Below, in pieces: positions 34,923 through 46,723 of a DNA stretch of 64,000 bases. The translations under genes were made by a program, and so were the position numbers. The notes below the pieces were generated by a model, which was given only the letters and a program-made list of their open reading frames with translations, was not told the origin of the DNA and made no database searches. Within the stretch, counting starts at the first letter, position 1. The number at the start of each line of letters is the position of its first letter. Source of the stretch: Prostheceraeus crozeri. Lineage: Eukaryota; Platyhelminthes; Polycladida; Euryleptidae. Location of the stretch: contig CAJQUW010001813.1 of assembly GCA_907163375.1 (NCBI GenBank), positions 1 to 64,000 of the forward strand, in the 5' to 3' direction.

Positions 34923-36143
34923 CTGTAGATAAAGAGAATTAAGAGAATAATTATGAAGATAAATTTAATACAAACAACATAAATTAAATCATAATGGATT
35001 GCTGTTGTAAAAACTATTTAAAGCGAAATAGGAAAAATATTTGAAAAAGTGACCTCTAAGCTTGCTGTAATATTACATCTTCGATAGCAAAAGCAACAAC
35101 ATTGTAATTCACTTTTTAATCTCATTGAAATCTTTTTAAGTTTTCTTGGCACGATAATGATAGAGCTCTCGCATAGGATTCTTTCGAGGCTCGACCGAGA
35201 ATAGTGTCACTTCACATTTGAGCTTCACTAGTTCATATTGCCTCTATTCAATCTCAGTTGCATGTGCGCGAAATTCATGCAGCATTTTCTAGATAAGATA
35301 AAATTCATTTTATAATATGTGCACTGCCGATGGGACAAATGGAAGACAGTTCAAAATTGTTTTTAAAAATCTTTTCGTGCTTTGTACATATTTCAAAACA
35401 TTGTTTTCAAAGTTGGCCATAAACTATAAGTTCATACTGTTATAAATCTGGTCATAAAACACTTCTTTCATGCATGAAATTTTAATCAAAATGTTTAAGC
35501 ATATTCTAGTTATTGATGAGTTGCCTATGACAGACAACTTGCAGACCGGAGCTTTGATATTACATTCACAGCGAGCAGATTAAAGCACAGGAGCCAATGC
35601 ATCAACTGTATCCCTTGCTCTAGGAGGAAAATGGGAACAATGCAACCAAAATACTAACAAGAAACATGTAGTCGACGCCGACAAAGAAGTAAGCTTGTCG
35701 TATAATGTCATCGACATATTGTAGGCTTGCATCTCACGCATCAAAACAGCCTTTGTCGATATATTCGCTAGGTTGTTTATTTGAAAAATAGACAATGTGA
35801 AATGTTGCAGTCAAAAAGTGATTCTATTTTTAAAGCTTTAAAACAAACATAGTTGTTTTAAACATTGTTTAAAACTACCGTTTCTAAAACCATTTTTGGA
35901 AGCAAGGTATCTAAGACATAAACAAAAACATGAATATAAACTATGTTAAAGACCTAGCTTTTAAAGAATGATTTAAAGGATGCTTTTATCCTCTTGACAG
36001 CTATTCAATTGATATAGGAAACCTAAAATTATTCAGGGAAACACAACATGTTCTAATTGTGTTTCACACCAATGTATGCTAACTCCAATAATGAACATTA
36101 ATCTAAGTACTTGTCCAAGAATTATCTATTATATGTAATATGT
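34923..36143. other. Intron of copy B, left of the Polinton
   Basis: AT-rich, no features recognised apart from the acceptor CTACAG (minus strand) at 34923-34928. Confidence 0.55.
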
Positions 36144-36149
36144 AATATG

Positions 36150-36541
36150 AGTAGTGAAAACTGTGCCCTACTTGCGAGGGATAGGTACATGGATAGGTAC
36201 ATGTAAAGTTTAGTGTTATCAATAGGTACATGGATAGGTACATGTAAAGTTTAGTGTTATCAATAGGAACATGGATAGGTACATGGATAGGTACATGTAT
36301 ACTTTAGTTATCGATAGGCACATGGATAGGTACATGTATAATTCAGTGTTATGAATAGGAACTTGTATGAGATCTGTTTTACTGGATAGGTACATGTGTT
36401 TGGTACACTCAGTTGAGTACACTGTGTTTCGGAACGTCTATGATCGAACTTGTGTGGTTTGGTTCTGAGCACTTGGGTACGTACCGATAGACGTCCGTTG
36501 TTTGATTTTGAATGGGTTTGCTCAATTGCGACTATTGTGAC
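36150..36541 (+). repeat. Polinton left terminal inverted repeat
   Basis: 392 bp beginning AGTAGTGAAAACTGTGCCC. The outer 230 bp contain a minisatellite of GGATAGGTACATG-type units; the inner part is unique sequence ending GACTATTGTGAC. An open frame over the units (36219-36422) is an artefact. Confidence 0.97.
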
Positions 36542-36678
36542 AATTATTTTAAATGTAGCACTATTTAGATGTGAAACTTTAATGTGCAGTTATGATTTAG
36601 TTGCTCCCCAATAAGAAAACCAATTCCAGAACTATGTTTAAAGTGAAAAAGACAAGAGATTTACAATGTAAGTTTAAT

Positions 36679-36969
36679 TCAAGCATGAAAAATAAATGAT
36701 GGGTGTAGATCACGTCCCTCAGGCGACTCCATGATCTTTAGGAAGTCATCACACCATTCATGAAATGTTTTATTGTTGCTAAAGTCATGATCGCACTCGT
36801 GTACCGGACACTTCACTGGTAGTCCATTCCGCCTTTGAAGTGCTGACACAGTCAAGGTCTTCCACAGGGCCACTTTGCAGCCGCAAGACAGATGCATGGT
36901 CATGTCCAACTGACCTCCCATAATGACTTGGCTGTCATTTTGAAAATAAAATAGTGGTTTTGAGGACAT
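36679..36969 (-). CDS. Small RING-like zinc-binding protein (Polinton edge gene)
   Basis: 96 residues. After a hydrophilic start the sequence HLSCGC...LPVKCPVHECDHDF gives C-x-C, a spaced segment, then C-x2-H-x-C-x-H, similar to the second half of RING/U-box-like or treble-clef domains. It is transcribed towards the left repeat, divergent from the gene at 37194, and both have TATA boxes in the 225-bp gap. The position next to the terminal repeat is typical of accessory, fast-evolving genes. A role as ubiquitin ligase or host-interaction factor is inference. Confidence 0.6.
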   Translation of the reverse strand: MSSKPLFYFQNDSQVIMGGQLDMTMHLSCGCKVALWKTLTVSALQRRNGLPVKCPVHECDHDFSNNKTFHEWCDDFLKIMESPEGRDLHPSFIFHA

Positions 36970-37020
36970 GCTTCTTGTTATGGAACGTTGAGGATAAGTA
37001 CTTAACAGTTTGGAACAATG

Positions 37021-37035
37021 ACATCCTTTATATAG
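37021..37035 (-). promoter_or_regulatory. TATA box of the 36679-36969 gene
   Basis: Minus-strand CTATATAAAGGATGT, about 55 bp upstream of the ATG; the TATATAA-AGGA core resembles those at 54312 and 55569. Confidence 0.7.
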
Positions 37036-37104
37036 TTATATATATTCTTTAGGGAAGTTCGGTACCTCTCTGATTGGCTGTTAGGATTTCCTTTGTTTAA
37101 AAAG

Positions 37105-37113
37105 TATATAAGT
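37105..37113 (+). promoter_or_regulatory. TATA box of the 37194-37655 gene
   Basis: TATATAAGT about 85 bp upstream of the ATG, within a divergent promoter region. Confidence 0.7.
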
Positions 37114-37193
37114 CCGAGGTTTGTACCAATTCTTATCAAAGGTTCTAATCCTCACGTTTACAAGTTACAATTATTTTAAATCTACAAGTCATA

Positions 37194-37655
37194 ATGGATC
37201 GCAAACAGAAAGCCGCAGTTGAGAACGGTACTGCTGATCGTACCACTTCGCCAGTGGAACGTACCAATACACCTCCCCAATCTCCGATGGAGCGATCGAC
37301 AACACCAAACGAGCCGGTGGTGTTCACCCAAGCCCCTGCATCGCCCGACTACTCGAGTGATGAAGATAGTGACGTATCAATCGAGACGATGCGTCACATG
37401 AATAAGAAGTCCATGCGAACACCACTTTATGGACGGGTCACGGTCAAAGTCAAGAACGCCCCGAAAAAGTACCACACCAAACGGGTGTTCATGAGGATGG
37501 AGCCGAACGAGCGGAACCTCACAACCGCTCTCGAATTTTCAGTCATCGACCTTGACACACCACGTCGCTGTCCCTGTGCGCCCAAGAAGACCAGGATCCA
37601 TGTCCAAGTGGACTTGAAAAAACTTGTACCCTTTCCTTACCTTGATGACATTTAG
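37194..37655 (+). CDS. Hypothetical Polinton edge protein, disordered acidic N-terminus
   Basis: 153 residues. The first 70 are rich in T, P, S, E (repeated TTSPVERTNTPPQSP-type sequence with TP/SP sites, then DYSSDEDSDVS, a likely phosphorylated acidic patch). The second half is basic and strand-forming (YGRVTVKVKNAPKKYHTKRVF), with a CPCAPKK turn, and ends FPYLDDI. No known domain recognised. TATA-led, divergent from the RING-like gene. The composition suggests a regulatory protein that acts in the nucleus, which is inference. Confidence 0.65.
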   Translation: MDRKQKAAVENGTADRTTSPVERTNTPPQSPMERSTTPNEPVVFTQAPASPDYSSDEDSDVSIETMRHMNKKSMRTPLYGRVTVKVKNAPKKYHTKRVFMRMEPNERNLTTALEFSVIDLDTPRRCPCAPKKTRIHVQVDLKKLVPFPYLDDI

Positions 37656-39150
37656 TGTGTTTTTTCTTAATCTCTTTATTTAATATTCATTTGTATATAT
37701 GAACAGACTTGTTTTATCATTTCACAAATCGGTCTTCAATTAAGGTCTGAATGGGAAAGGGGAATAACTATCTACAATTAATGATGTTCAATAACTGAAT
37801 TGAAACAAAAAATCAAGTATGAAGACTTCAACTTGAAATAAATAGGAACATATAACTTTTAAAGAAACAGTTATGTTGTTAATTTTAAAATGCTTGTAGC
37901 AGTCCAGGATGATATCATACATGTGTCATACACGACACCATAAGAATGAGAATGAAAAGACCTTTAGAATGATATAAGGTATGTACCTATTCGATGGGAA
38001 AATCCTAGTTGTATGCTACTGTATGCAAGCAGACAAATGTTAGATTTTTAAATTCACTAAGTTTTTAGCCCATTCTTTAAAGACATGTAGCTCTCTAGTT
38101 ATATGTCATACATGTGTCAAACAATACACCATTAGAATCAGCATGAAAAGAGCATTCGAATGATATATTGTATGTACCCATTTGATGAAAAAATCCTAGT
38201 TGTATGCATCGGTATGCAACTTGAAAAATTCCAAGTTTTTTTACAAAAATGACTAAGTTTACAAATTTTCAAAGTTAAAGTTTTACAACCAAAAATGACC
38301 ATAATATACAAACCTCTACACTTGACCTTGACCTTGACCTTAGACCTGACCTTGACCTTTGACCTTCATACACTTCATACACTTCATACACGGCGGGGGG
38401 GGGCCTGAAAATTTCTCGGGCGCTTCGCGCACTCGAAAATTTATTTACCCATGGGTTCCGGGTGCCATAGATACTCTTCTTGCTTCCCTAACCCTAACCT
38501 TAACCCTAACCTTAACCTTAACCTTAACCTTAACCCTAACCCTAACCCTAACCCTAACCCTAACCCTAACCTCAACCCTAACCCTAACCCTAACCTTAAC
38601 CCTAACCCTAACCCTAACCCTAACCCTAACCTTAACCCTAACCCTAACCCTAACCTTAACCCTAACCCTAACCCTAACCCTAGTATTTTAATTTGATTAT
38701 TTGAATTTTGGCGCGAAATTCAAATTTTCGAAAAAGTCTTTAAATTTGATTATTCGAATTTTGGCGCGAAATTTGAATTTTCGAAATTTAGCGCTTAATT
38801 CAAATTTTAATGTTCTATTCAAACCACATGTTTTATATCTTCAAATATGAATCATTATATGACTATTAATAATAACATGTATATCAAATAATACATCAGT
38901 CCATCAGTTCATATTACTTTGAATTCACTCTACTGTTTACATGTAGAAATCTTTCAACACATATGATGGCACTTCACTCTACTGTTTACATGTAGAAATC
39001 TTTCAACACATATGATGGCACTTCCATTTCTAAGGTTAAAAATAAACCAGCTGTTCCAATTCTTGTTTGAGTTATCAATTTTGTTTAACCGTACCAATTC
39101 CAGGATGTGATGTCATAAGGTCTTTGTTCATAGTTGCTTTGTCAATTTCA
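37656..39150. other. Polinton internal non-coding stretch with repeats
   Basis: No gene seen. It contains two diverged direct repeats of about 125 bp (about 37903-38030 and 38085-38217, landmark ATCCTAGTTGTATGC), short GACCTT repeats (38322-38365), the CCCTAA-type tract, a stretch of near-palindromic AATTTGAATTTTCGAAATTT sequence (38690-38810), and an exact tandem duplication of 49 bp (38926-38974 and 38975-39023). Confidence 0.7.
38486..38682 (+). repeat. Telomere-like (CCCTAA)n tract with CCTTAA variants
   Basis: About 33 units of CCCTAA mixed with CTTAAC variants. It is inside the Polinton, so either the element captured it or it expanded in place. If telomeric in origin it points to TTAGGG-type telomeres in the host. 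Confidence 0.9.
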
Positions 39151-39160
39151 TATATAAAGA
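39151..39160 (+). promoter_or_regulatory. TATA box of the multi-exon Polinton gene
   Basis: TATATAAAGA, followed about 110 bp later by a donor GTGAGT at 39263, consistent with a short untranslated first exon. Confidence 0.6.
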
Positions 39161-39905
39161 AGTTGCACACAACGAATTTTCACTCATTTTCAAATTATTT
39201 AGTGTCCATAACAGACGTCGTTCTTCGTTCCTCCGTTCTCCGGTTCTTATTACAATTCTAAAGTGAGTTTTATTGTCATGTTCTGATACTTTATAGGATA
39301 TTCGGGAGTAGGAACATTATTAAGTTTTTATAACCAAATAGCTTAAAATATAGAAGCTTGGGTTTTTAGGATAGGAACACTTTATGTTATATTATTAACC
39401 ATGTTTTTTTTTTAATTTTTCATCCTATATTAAGTCACTGAGCGAGAGACATGAATATATCAGTTTAAATGTAAGTGTATTTAAATCAACAAGATTTTCA
39501 CAGTTTGTAAATCAATAAAAAGATACCTAAATAAAGCCTTCATCCATTTTCAATATTCAGTCTGTCATCTGCTAACAGATGTATAAAATTCAAGCTTGTT
39601 TAATTAAAGCAATTGAGGATTGGTTCAAATTTTCGAAATCTCATTTTCATTCTGTTATTATTTCGAAATTAAATAATGATTAATCAGCTGCTTCCAAATT
39701 TTATGTTTTTTTTATGAACAAACCCTTTTCGAATAAATATCTAATTTTCGACTTTCGGTTTCAATTTCAACTTCAAATTTTATTTCTTCTTAAGATTTGT
39801 CAAATATTAATCTAGTACTTAATAAAGGTTTGAAGATGGTACATAAATGATTTCTCATTTAAAAAGAGATTAAATTATAACAAAATTTTTTTATCCTCTA
39901 CAGAA

Positions 39906-41502
39906 ATGGTTCGACAAGAAAGCATCGCACGGCAACGTCTCATCTTCCATTTCTGTGAGACTTGCCAACTGCCCGTTCGACATGCGAACAAAAGCGGGCA
40001 TAAGGAATGCTCCTTCCGAGAGGACTACACCTACCTCTACTGTCTCACGTGTAAGAGGTATGAAAAGAGCGATGCAAAGGCAAATAGTGACTCCGCGAAA
40101 GCTTTCATTGCCAAGCACACCCCTTGTGCTCAACTAAATGGGAGAAAGGGGATTAACTTAACCTCCAAAGTTATTGTGGCCGAAAAATTGCGAAATGTAA
40201 GCATTTCAGTTATTTATTAGTTCTCAATGTGAAATTAAACATGAATTTTTCCTACTTTCAGCTGTTTCCTAGTGTTCAAAGCTGCCCAAAAATTCCGCAC
40301 TTACCTTCACCGAGGAGCAGACTACCTTCGAGTCCCGTAAGTGTCATTACATAGGTCTCAGTCAACAATAACTGAAAATGCATCAAGTATTTTTAAAAAC
40401 ATACATACTTCGTCAATGAGTTGCAAACATGTCATCATATTTTTCGTTGCAGTCTATGCGATCTCTGTCGCTGAAGAAGCATCACAGAAGCTTCTTGTCT
40501 ACGCCGGCGACAACAACGTCGGTAGAGGACAATGAGGAGAAACCGTATTCAATTCGCGAGTCATCGGAGGATTCGGACTCCTCATCCGAGGATGAAGCCA
40601 CTACTTCAGCGACTTCATCTCCGACGTCCTCTTCCGACGAAGATGATGATTCTGATGTACATGTAAGTATATGACTGGTTAACTGCATGTGTGCAGAACT
40701 GTTTTCATTAAAATTTATTTTAAAACTCACTTGATTATTAATATATTCGTCTACAATTGATTAATTCATCTTTCAGAATGATTCGGTGACTCTTAACAAG
40801 GCGAGGGGATCCGATCAAGAAACCGCAATCCAGCAGGAGGTAAGAGGAATTCACATTTGTATCTAATTAATGTCAAAAAATGGTAAATGGATGATAAACA
40901 ATTGTTCCTTTCAATTACAGGACTCCGTGATGTTTGCGTCTCAAGCGGAGATCTCATTCTCCAACATCCGGGCGTCTCCTAGCTGGAATGTCCACCTACC
41001 ATTGTCGCCGATGATGACTATGGTCCCATCCTCAGCAGCTGATATCCCAGTCCCAGCTCCATCACCTCCAACACCTATCCCAGCCGCAGCCCCTTCCTCT
41101 CCAACACCTCCTATCCCAGCCGCAGTTCCTAAGGCTCCTCTCCCAGTACGCGAGTACAACGTAGACCTTGACGCAACGACGGAGGAGGAGGACATCGTAA
41201 GCAAGTTACGGCGGTGTCAAGAGCGACTGAAACAGTCCGAGGCTCGTGAGGCTCAGTTAATGGAGGACAACAGAGGTTTGGTTGAGTCCTTACAAAATAT
41301 AACTCAATCAAACCTCCTGTTGGCCTCACAAGTAATTAACAGCCAACGACACGACAAAGAGACCTTAGTCCACGTCGAGTGCAGCGATAACACCATCCGT
41401 AGACTAAGACTGACGCGGATGGACGATTTGGGTGGCTGCAGTGAAAGCTGCAGCCACTTGAAACTATATCACAGTGGCATCGTGAAATGCGTCAAGCTCT
41501 AG
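39906..41502 (+). CDS. Multi-exon zinc-binding/coiled-coil protein of the Polinton
   Basis: Open segments bounded by consensus GT-AG signals suggest an untranslated first exon (ending 39262), then five coding exons separated by four short introns, all in phase 0. The first coding exon (ATG at 39906, directly after an acceptor at 39903) holds a metal-binding set: FCETCQLP, H, H, C, then YCLTCKRYE and HTPC. The middle exons are serine/acidic-rich (SSEDEATTS, SSDEDDDSD), and the last is proline/alanine-rich then a heptad-like helix (KLRRCQERLKQSEAREAQL) and a C-terminal basic part. No known family. The architecture suggests a nuclear regulator that dimerises through the helix (inference). Polinton genes are usually intronless, so splicing here is unusual; no transcript evidence is available. 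Confidence 0.6.
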
Positions 41503-41657
41503 CTTCTTTTCACTTTTGGAAAAAAATGATTACTTTGAATTTTATGTTTTCTCTTTACAACAGATCGGAACATATGGTATTGCCTAGTGATGACGCTGGC
41601 GTCATTAGATGATAGATGTACATAAGGGCTTGCTGATTTCAATCCTCATCAATAATC

Positions 41658-44600
41658 ATGGTTGTCTGTACCAAGTGTGGAAAAGTGTTCACTCTCATAG
41701 GCAATTTGCAACGACATGAAAAATTTTGTAAGTTAGGAAAAACATATCAATGTAGCAAGTGTCCATATAAGACGAATAGGATGGATAATCTTAAGAGGCA
41801 TAAACTTGTATGCAATAATAAACCGAATGATAGCATAACAGAGTCAAATTCAAATAATCAAAATATATCTACTTCTAAACCAACAACCAGTGCTTCAACT
41901 AACATACAAAGCTTTATGCAATACTGCTCTCGGTGTGGCAAAACGTATAACTCTATAAGTAGATTTCGACAGCATATGAATGTACATAACACAAATAGTG
42001 AGATGAATATGTATAATAACTATGGAACTGTTAGTCTCAGTGAAAGCGCACTCAATGGCCATGCACGTGTGTATGATATCACGCCAACAACACCTACTGT
42101 GGACATAACATCATTCTTAGAAAGCATGCGTTCCATGTTAGGGAATTTAGTGTCTGACTTACTAAGGAGCTATCAATTTCGCGGTCGTCTGATTGCACAA
42201 ATTCGTTATGTCCGTTCTAATCCTCAAGAAGAAGAAGCTTTTCTCGCACACTTTAGCTCATCATCCTCAAACTATATTTATGACTATGATGCTTGGTTTC
42301 AGGATCATCTAAATAGTCTGATAAATCATATTGAAGCCTTCACAAAAAAGGGTAGCAATTGGATTATAGATGATGTACAAAATATAGAGTTCAATGTAAT
42401 AACAAGTCCAATACTGTCAGGTGGACAATCATTTCCTCTACCAAAGAAGTTAAAAACTCTAGAGCTGTCATTAAGGTTAATTCAAATGCAAATGATTGCT
42501 TTCTATATGCAGTTTTATCAATATTGCATTATAATGAAGTACCTTATTCAAGGAATGAAGTAAAATCATATAGTGAGTGGACATCTGAGCTAAATATGGA
42601 AGGCATTTCCACACCAGTATCAATTAAAGATATTCCAAAATTTGAGAAAAATAATGATATTAAAATTAACATTCACTTTTATGAAAATGGACTCAAAGGT
42701 GTTCGTTATAATAGTAACTTTACTGGTAGGCAAACGGTTAATATTTTGCTAATTCTAAACAATGGAGCAGCACACTATTGTGGAATTCCAAAGCTGTCAA
42801 GATTATATAGGAGAACTTTAAAAAGACATAAATACTTCTGCGAAAGATGCACTCAGTCATTCACATATAAAACAACACTAGAACGACACTTCCAGTTTTG
42901 TATTCGAGGAAAAGCACAAATAGAAAAAATGCCATCGGATCTAAAAGTACTAACAAGTAGCATGGAATATCAACTAAGTCCTTCTTTAGTAATTTATGCA
43001 GATATAGAGTGCTACATTGATAATAAAATACATAAACCTGCGGCCATTGGAGCTTATCATGTCTGGCATAATGCCCTTCAATCAAAATTTGAAAACAAGT
43101 ATTACCTCTTTGAGGGAGAAAATTGCATTATGAGTTTCTTGCACCACTTAGAAACTGTAGCCCAAGACTTATATGACAACCAATGTGCAACAACTAGGCA
43201 GCCAATGTCACTGTCAGCGGATGAAACAGCACGCCACGAGAATGCAGAATGTTGCAACAAATGTAAATCAAAATTCAGCGATGAAGTCATAAAAGTTCGT
43301 GATCATGATCATATCACCGGACGATATAGGCAAACATTATGTAGGAAATGCAATCTCCGGTTAAGACTTAACAGACGGGAGCTCCCCATATTTTTCCACA
43401 ATTTTAAAAATTATGATAGCCACATCGTTTGCTATAAAGCGATTGGAAGAATGAAGTCTTGGAAATTAGATGTTGTAGCAGCAACTGCTGAAAAATATAT
43501 AACTTTATCCGCCAGTGTCCCTGTAAATGAATACAAAGGGAAGACAGTATACTTTAAACTAAAATTCTTAGACTCATATCAATTTCTAAGTGCATCCTTG
43601 AGTGAATTAGCCAAGGGCTTGCAAACGTATGAGCATGTAGAGACATTAAGGGTAGAATTTCCACAATTAAGTGATAATGTTTTATATCAGAAGGGAGTGT
43701 TTCCATATTCATACTTCAAAAACTTAAACACGTTGACGGAAGACTGTCTACCACCACAATTTGAATTCTATAATGATCTTACTCGTGAGCACTGTTCCGA
43801 TAGTGAATATGAACACGCTAACAAGGCGTGGATTGAATTTGATTGTAGCACATTTGGTGATTACATGCTGGCATATCTGAAGTTGGATGTTTTATTGTTG
43901 GCAGACATATTTGAAGTGTTTAGAGCATTGAGTCAACGTGAGGATGAAGTCGACCCTGTACATTTTGTCAGTCTCCCACATCTTAGCTCTACCTCAGCAC
44001 TAAATTTCTCTTCCAATGATCCCCCACACTACATACAAGATGAAAATATGTACAATCTATTTGAACGAGGAATTAGAGGGGGTATGACTTTCACCAACAT
44101 TCACCGAGCGCGTGCACGCATTGAAGAATTAGGAAATAATACACATGAAAGTCGACATTTGACCTACTTAGATGTTAATAACCTTTATGGTTCTTCACTC
44201 AGTAGAAATCTACCCCACTCAAATTTCAAATGGTTGAATGAAAGTGAATTAGATAATTTTTTAAATGAAGAAAATGTTCAAAATATAGATGATGATGGTG
44301 AAATCGGCTACATTTTTGATTTAGATTTAGAGTATCCTGCAGCCATTCATGATGACACTGCCGATTTCCCATTAGCTCCAGAAATGCAGATGATTGAAAA
44401 GAGAATGTTTTCACACTATATGAAAAATCTATATGAAAAAGTAAGACCAAATACACATTTTTCTTCTATCAAGAAACTTCTGCTCCATCAATTTGATAGG
44501 GAAAATTATGTAGTCCACTATTCAATTTTAAAATTTTACTTGACCATGGGCATGAGAATCAAGAAGATTCATAGTGTCATAAAATTCACACAAAAGCCTT

Positions 44601-45513
44601 GGTTAAAAACATACATTGATATGAACTCTCAAAAGAGGGCTCAATCAAACACTGACTTCGAAAAGTCATTCTACAAATTGAAAAATAATTCTTTATATGG
44701 TAAAACAACGGAAAATGTAAGGAGAAGGAAAAAATTTAAACTAGTCAACAATGAGAAACAACTACTGAAATTGTCAAATCATCCTCTCTATGTTCAACAC
44801 AAAAATTTGATGAAGATCTGGTTGGTATGGAAATGTACAAACCTTCAATAGTTTTAAATAAATTAATATATGTTGGTCAAGCAGTACTTGACTATAGTAA
44901 GTTGGAAATGTATCAATTATATTACAATGATCTAAAAGGATGTCCACTGATAAATAGAACGCGGCTTTGTGGAGGTGATACCGACAGTTTCTTCCTATGT
45001 TTATACACATCATCATCTGTCCGTCTGGAAGATATACTTCTATACTTCGGTGAAGAGTTTGACTCTTCAAACTATGACAGTCATCACCGACTATACTCAA
45101 CTACAAACAAAGCTAGATTAGGTTGTTTTAAGGATGAGTGTGCTGGAAAGTTGCTTGAGGAAATGATCTTACTAAAACCGAAAATGTATTCAATGAAATA
45201 TCTAGACTCTACGAATCATAGCATCAAACGTGCAAAAGGAATTCAGAGAGAAGCAGTTAAAAAATTGAAACATAATGACTATAGGAGTGTTTATTATAGT
45301 GAGAATGATACAACTGAAGATATGACAATTATAAATTCAAAAAATCACATAGTTAGCACAAAATCATTTAGGAAGCGAGGTCTTTCACTTTGGGAGGATA
45401 AGCGCTGTTGGTTGGATAAAAATTTATCATTACCATATGGACACTATAGCCTAGGTCTTCCCCCACCGTCGAAGAGAAGGAGATGCCTTCCTGTCACAGG
45501 TGATGTAGAATAA
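41658..45513 (+). pseudogene. POLB: Protein-primed family B DNA polymerase (pPolB) of the Polinton, broken
   Basis: Replicates the element. The N-terminal part has C2H2-type fingers (CTKCGKVF, CSKCPYKT, CSRCGKTYNS, CERCTQSF), as in many Polinton polymerases. The 3-5 exonuclease follows: DIE near 43000, HNFKNYDSH near 43400 and YLKLD near 43880, with an HNH-like zinc segment (CNKCKSKF...DHDHITG) between. Polymerase motif A is DVNNLYG near 44170, motif B is KLKNNSLYGK near 44690 and motif C is DTDS near 44980. About 1,285 codons in extent, normal for the family. The reading frame is interrupted about twice, otherwise all motifs are preserved, consistent with recent loss. Confidence 0.93.
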
Positions 45514-45560
45514 GTCTAAATGAAAACAATATAATATTCCACTTGTAATAGATCTTGCGA

Positions 45561-45730
45561 TTGCTGCATCTTCCGACATGTAGCAACACTTACTAATACA
45601 TAAGTAGTCTTACTAAAATTGAAATTTCTACATCTTTCCGATATGTAGAAATGATTACTAATAAATAGGTAGTCCTAATGTGAATGAATATGTGAAGAAT
45701 TTGTACTCAACATCATTCCGATATGTTGAG
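45561..45730 (+). promoter_or_regulatory. Three tandem hairpins with conserved loop after pPolB
   Basis: Hairpins at 45561-45586, 45624-45652 and 45706-45730 have different stems (TTGCTGCAT, ATTTCTACAT, CTCAACAT each pairing with its downstream complement) but nearly the same loop, C(T)TTCCGAC/T. The first has a G-U type pair. Between them TTACTAATA and TAGTC are repeated. Because the stems differ but still pair, the structure rather than the sequence seems to be kept. Likely acts in the transcript (3-prime end or between two plus-strand genes); function unknown. Confidence 0.75.
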
Positions 45731-45792
45731 CTAATAAAATAACAAACTTTAGGCAAACATTAAACCTAAATTTGAAACATAGCTTTCGGAAC

Positions 45793-46723
45793 ATGCCTCA
45801 TTACATTAGAACATGGAAACTTAGTGACGTTCAAAACGTTCACATAACAAATTCTAAAAGAATAGCATTTCGTCATTCAATAGCAAATAGTGATCGAAAA
45901 CATCGTGGCGTTTGCATTAGTATTGACTCATTGCCTTCACTGAAAGACTTTGCGGATCTCATTGACAACCATAAGACTCGGATCAAGATTCCTCTCGATG
46001 ACAAGGTATGGATAAAGTGTGATTCATCAGTCAAATTATACGTCGGTTTACCAAAACGTGAAGATGTTGAATATCGATTTTTTCGTTTCAGTGACGTCAC
46101 ATGGGAAACCTTTACAAGGGAGATACTACCACAGATAACGTCATTCATTAAAGATGGAGGACATCAAACGGTTGGAAGTTGTAAATCGGATGTTAACTAC
46201 AAAAGCAAAGTCAAAACTCAATCTACAAGAGATCGAGAGGAATATACCCAACCGAAAACAATGGTTACTGATAAAACGCAAATTGAAGCCGACAACGAGC
46301 TTACATCTTGGAAGACCCTCAATGTTAACATGGAGGATTCAGAGGAAGGACAGATCTCTCACTATCATATTCTTTCCAAATGGAACAATCCAATGTATTG
46401 GAAGGGTCATGGAGGGTGATCTCTCATATCTACACTTAACTTTGGAACATTTACTTGGTGATTCATTATCTGATTGGAAAGTGAAGACAATGACCGTGTT
46501 ATGTGAATTACACTATCACTATGATTTCCGTAAAGTTACATCATCACATAATCTAACTTATGAAGTGGAGTTATTTCCAGCAGCTCAATTGACTAACTGG
46601 CATCCATATCATGTTCATGTGTTCCATAATGGAAAGATTGTGATAACCGGCATTAAAGACATAAGTGATGTGCCTCCCATCATATGTGATTTGAAAAAAT
46701 GTTTCATGAAAACCAAATTGTAG
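45793..46723 (+). pseudogene. Polinton protein with TBP-like double repeat, broken
   Basis: The C-terminal ~120 codons (46352-46700) read like the two saddle repeats of TATA-binding protein: IIFFPNGTIQCIGR, then WKVKTMTVLCEL, then YEVELFPA (TBP has YEPELFPG) and HVFHNGKIVITGIK (TBP has LIFVSGKVVLTGAK). The N-terminal part (RGVCISIDSLPSL, then VKLYVGLP...YRFFRFSDVTWETF) has the strand-turn-W-helix look of PC4-type coactivators, which is weaker. The ATG at 45793 is chosen as start. The frame is interrupted about once. If correct, the element encoded its own promoter-recognition factor, matching its TATA-led genes. No function can be proved here; alternative: an unrelated alpha-beta repeat. Confidence 0.6.

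Noticed and set aside
36219-36422. Open frame rich in MYLSMYLS repeats, with an identical twin at 56350-56553
   Set aside because: Both lie in the Polinton terminal inverted repeats and read the GGTACATG minisatellite.
38359-38696. Open frames encoding LTLTLT and NPNPNLNP repeats
   Set aside because: These are all-frame translations of the CCCTAA-type tract.
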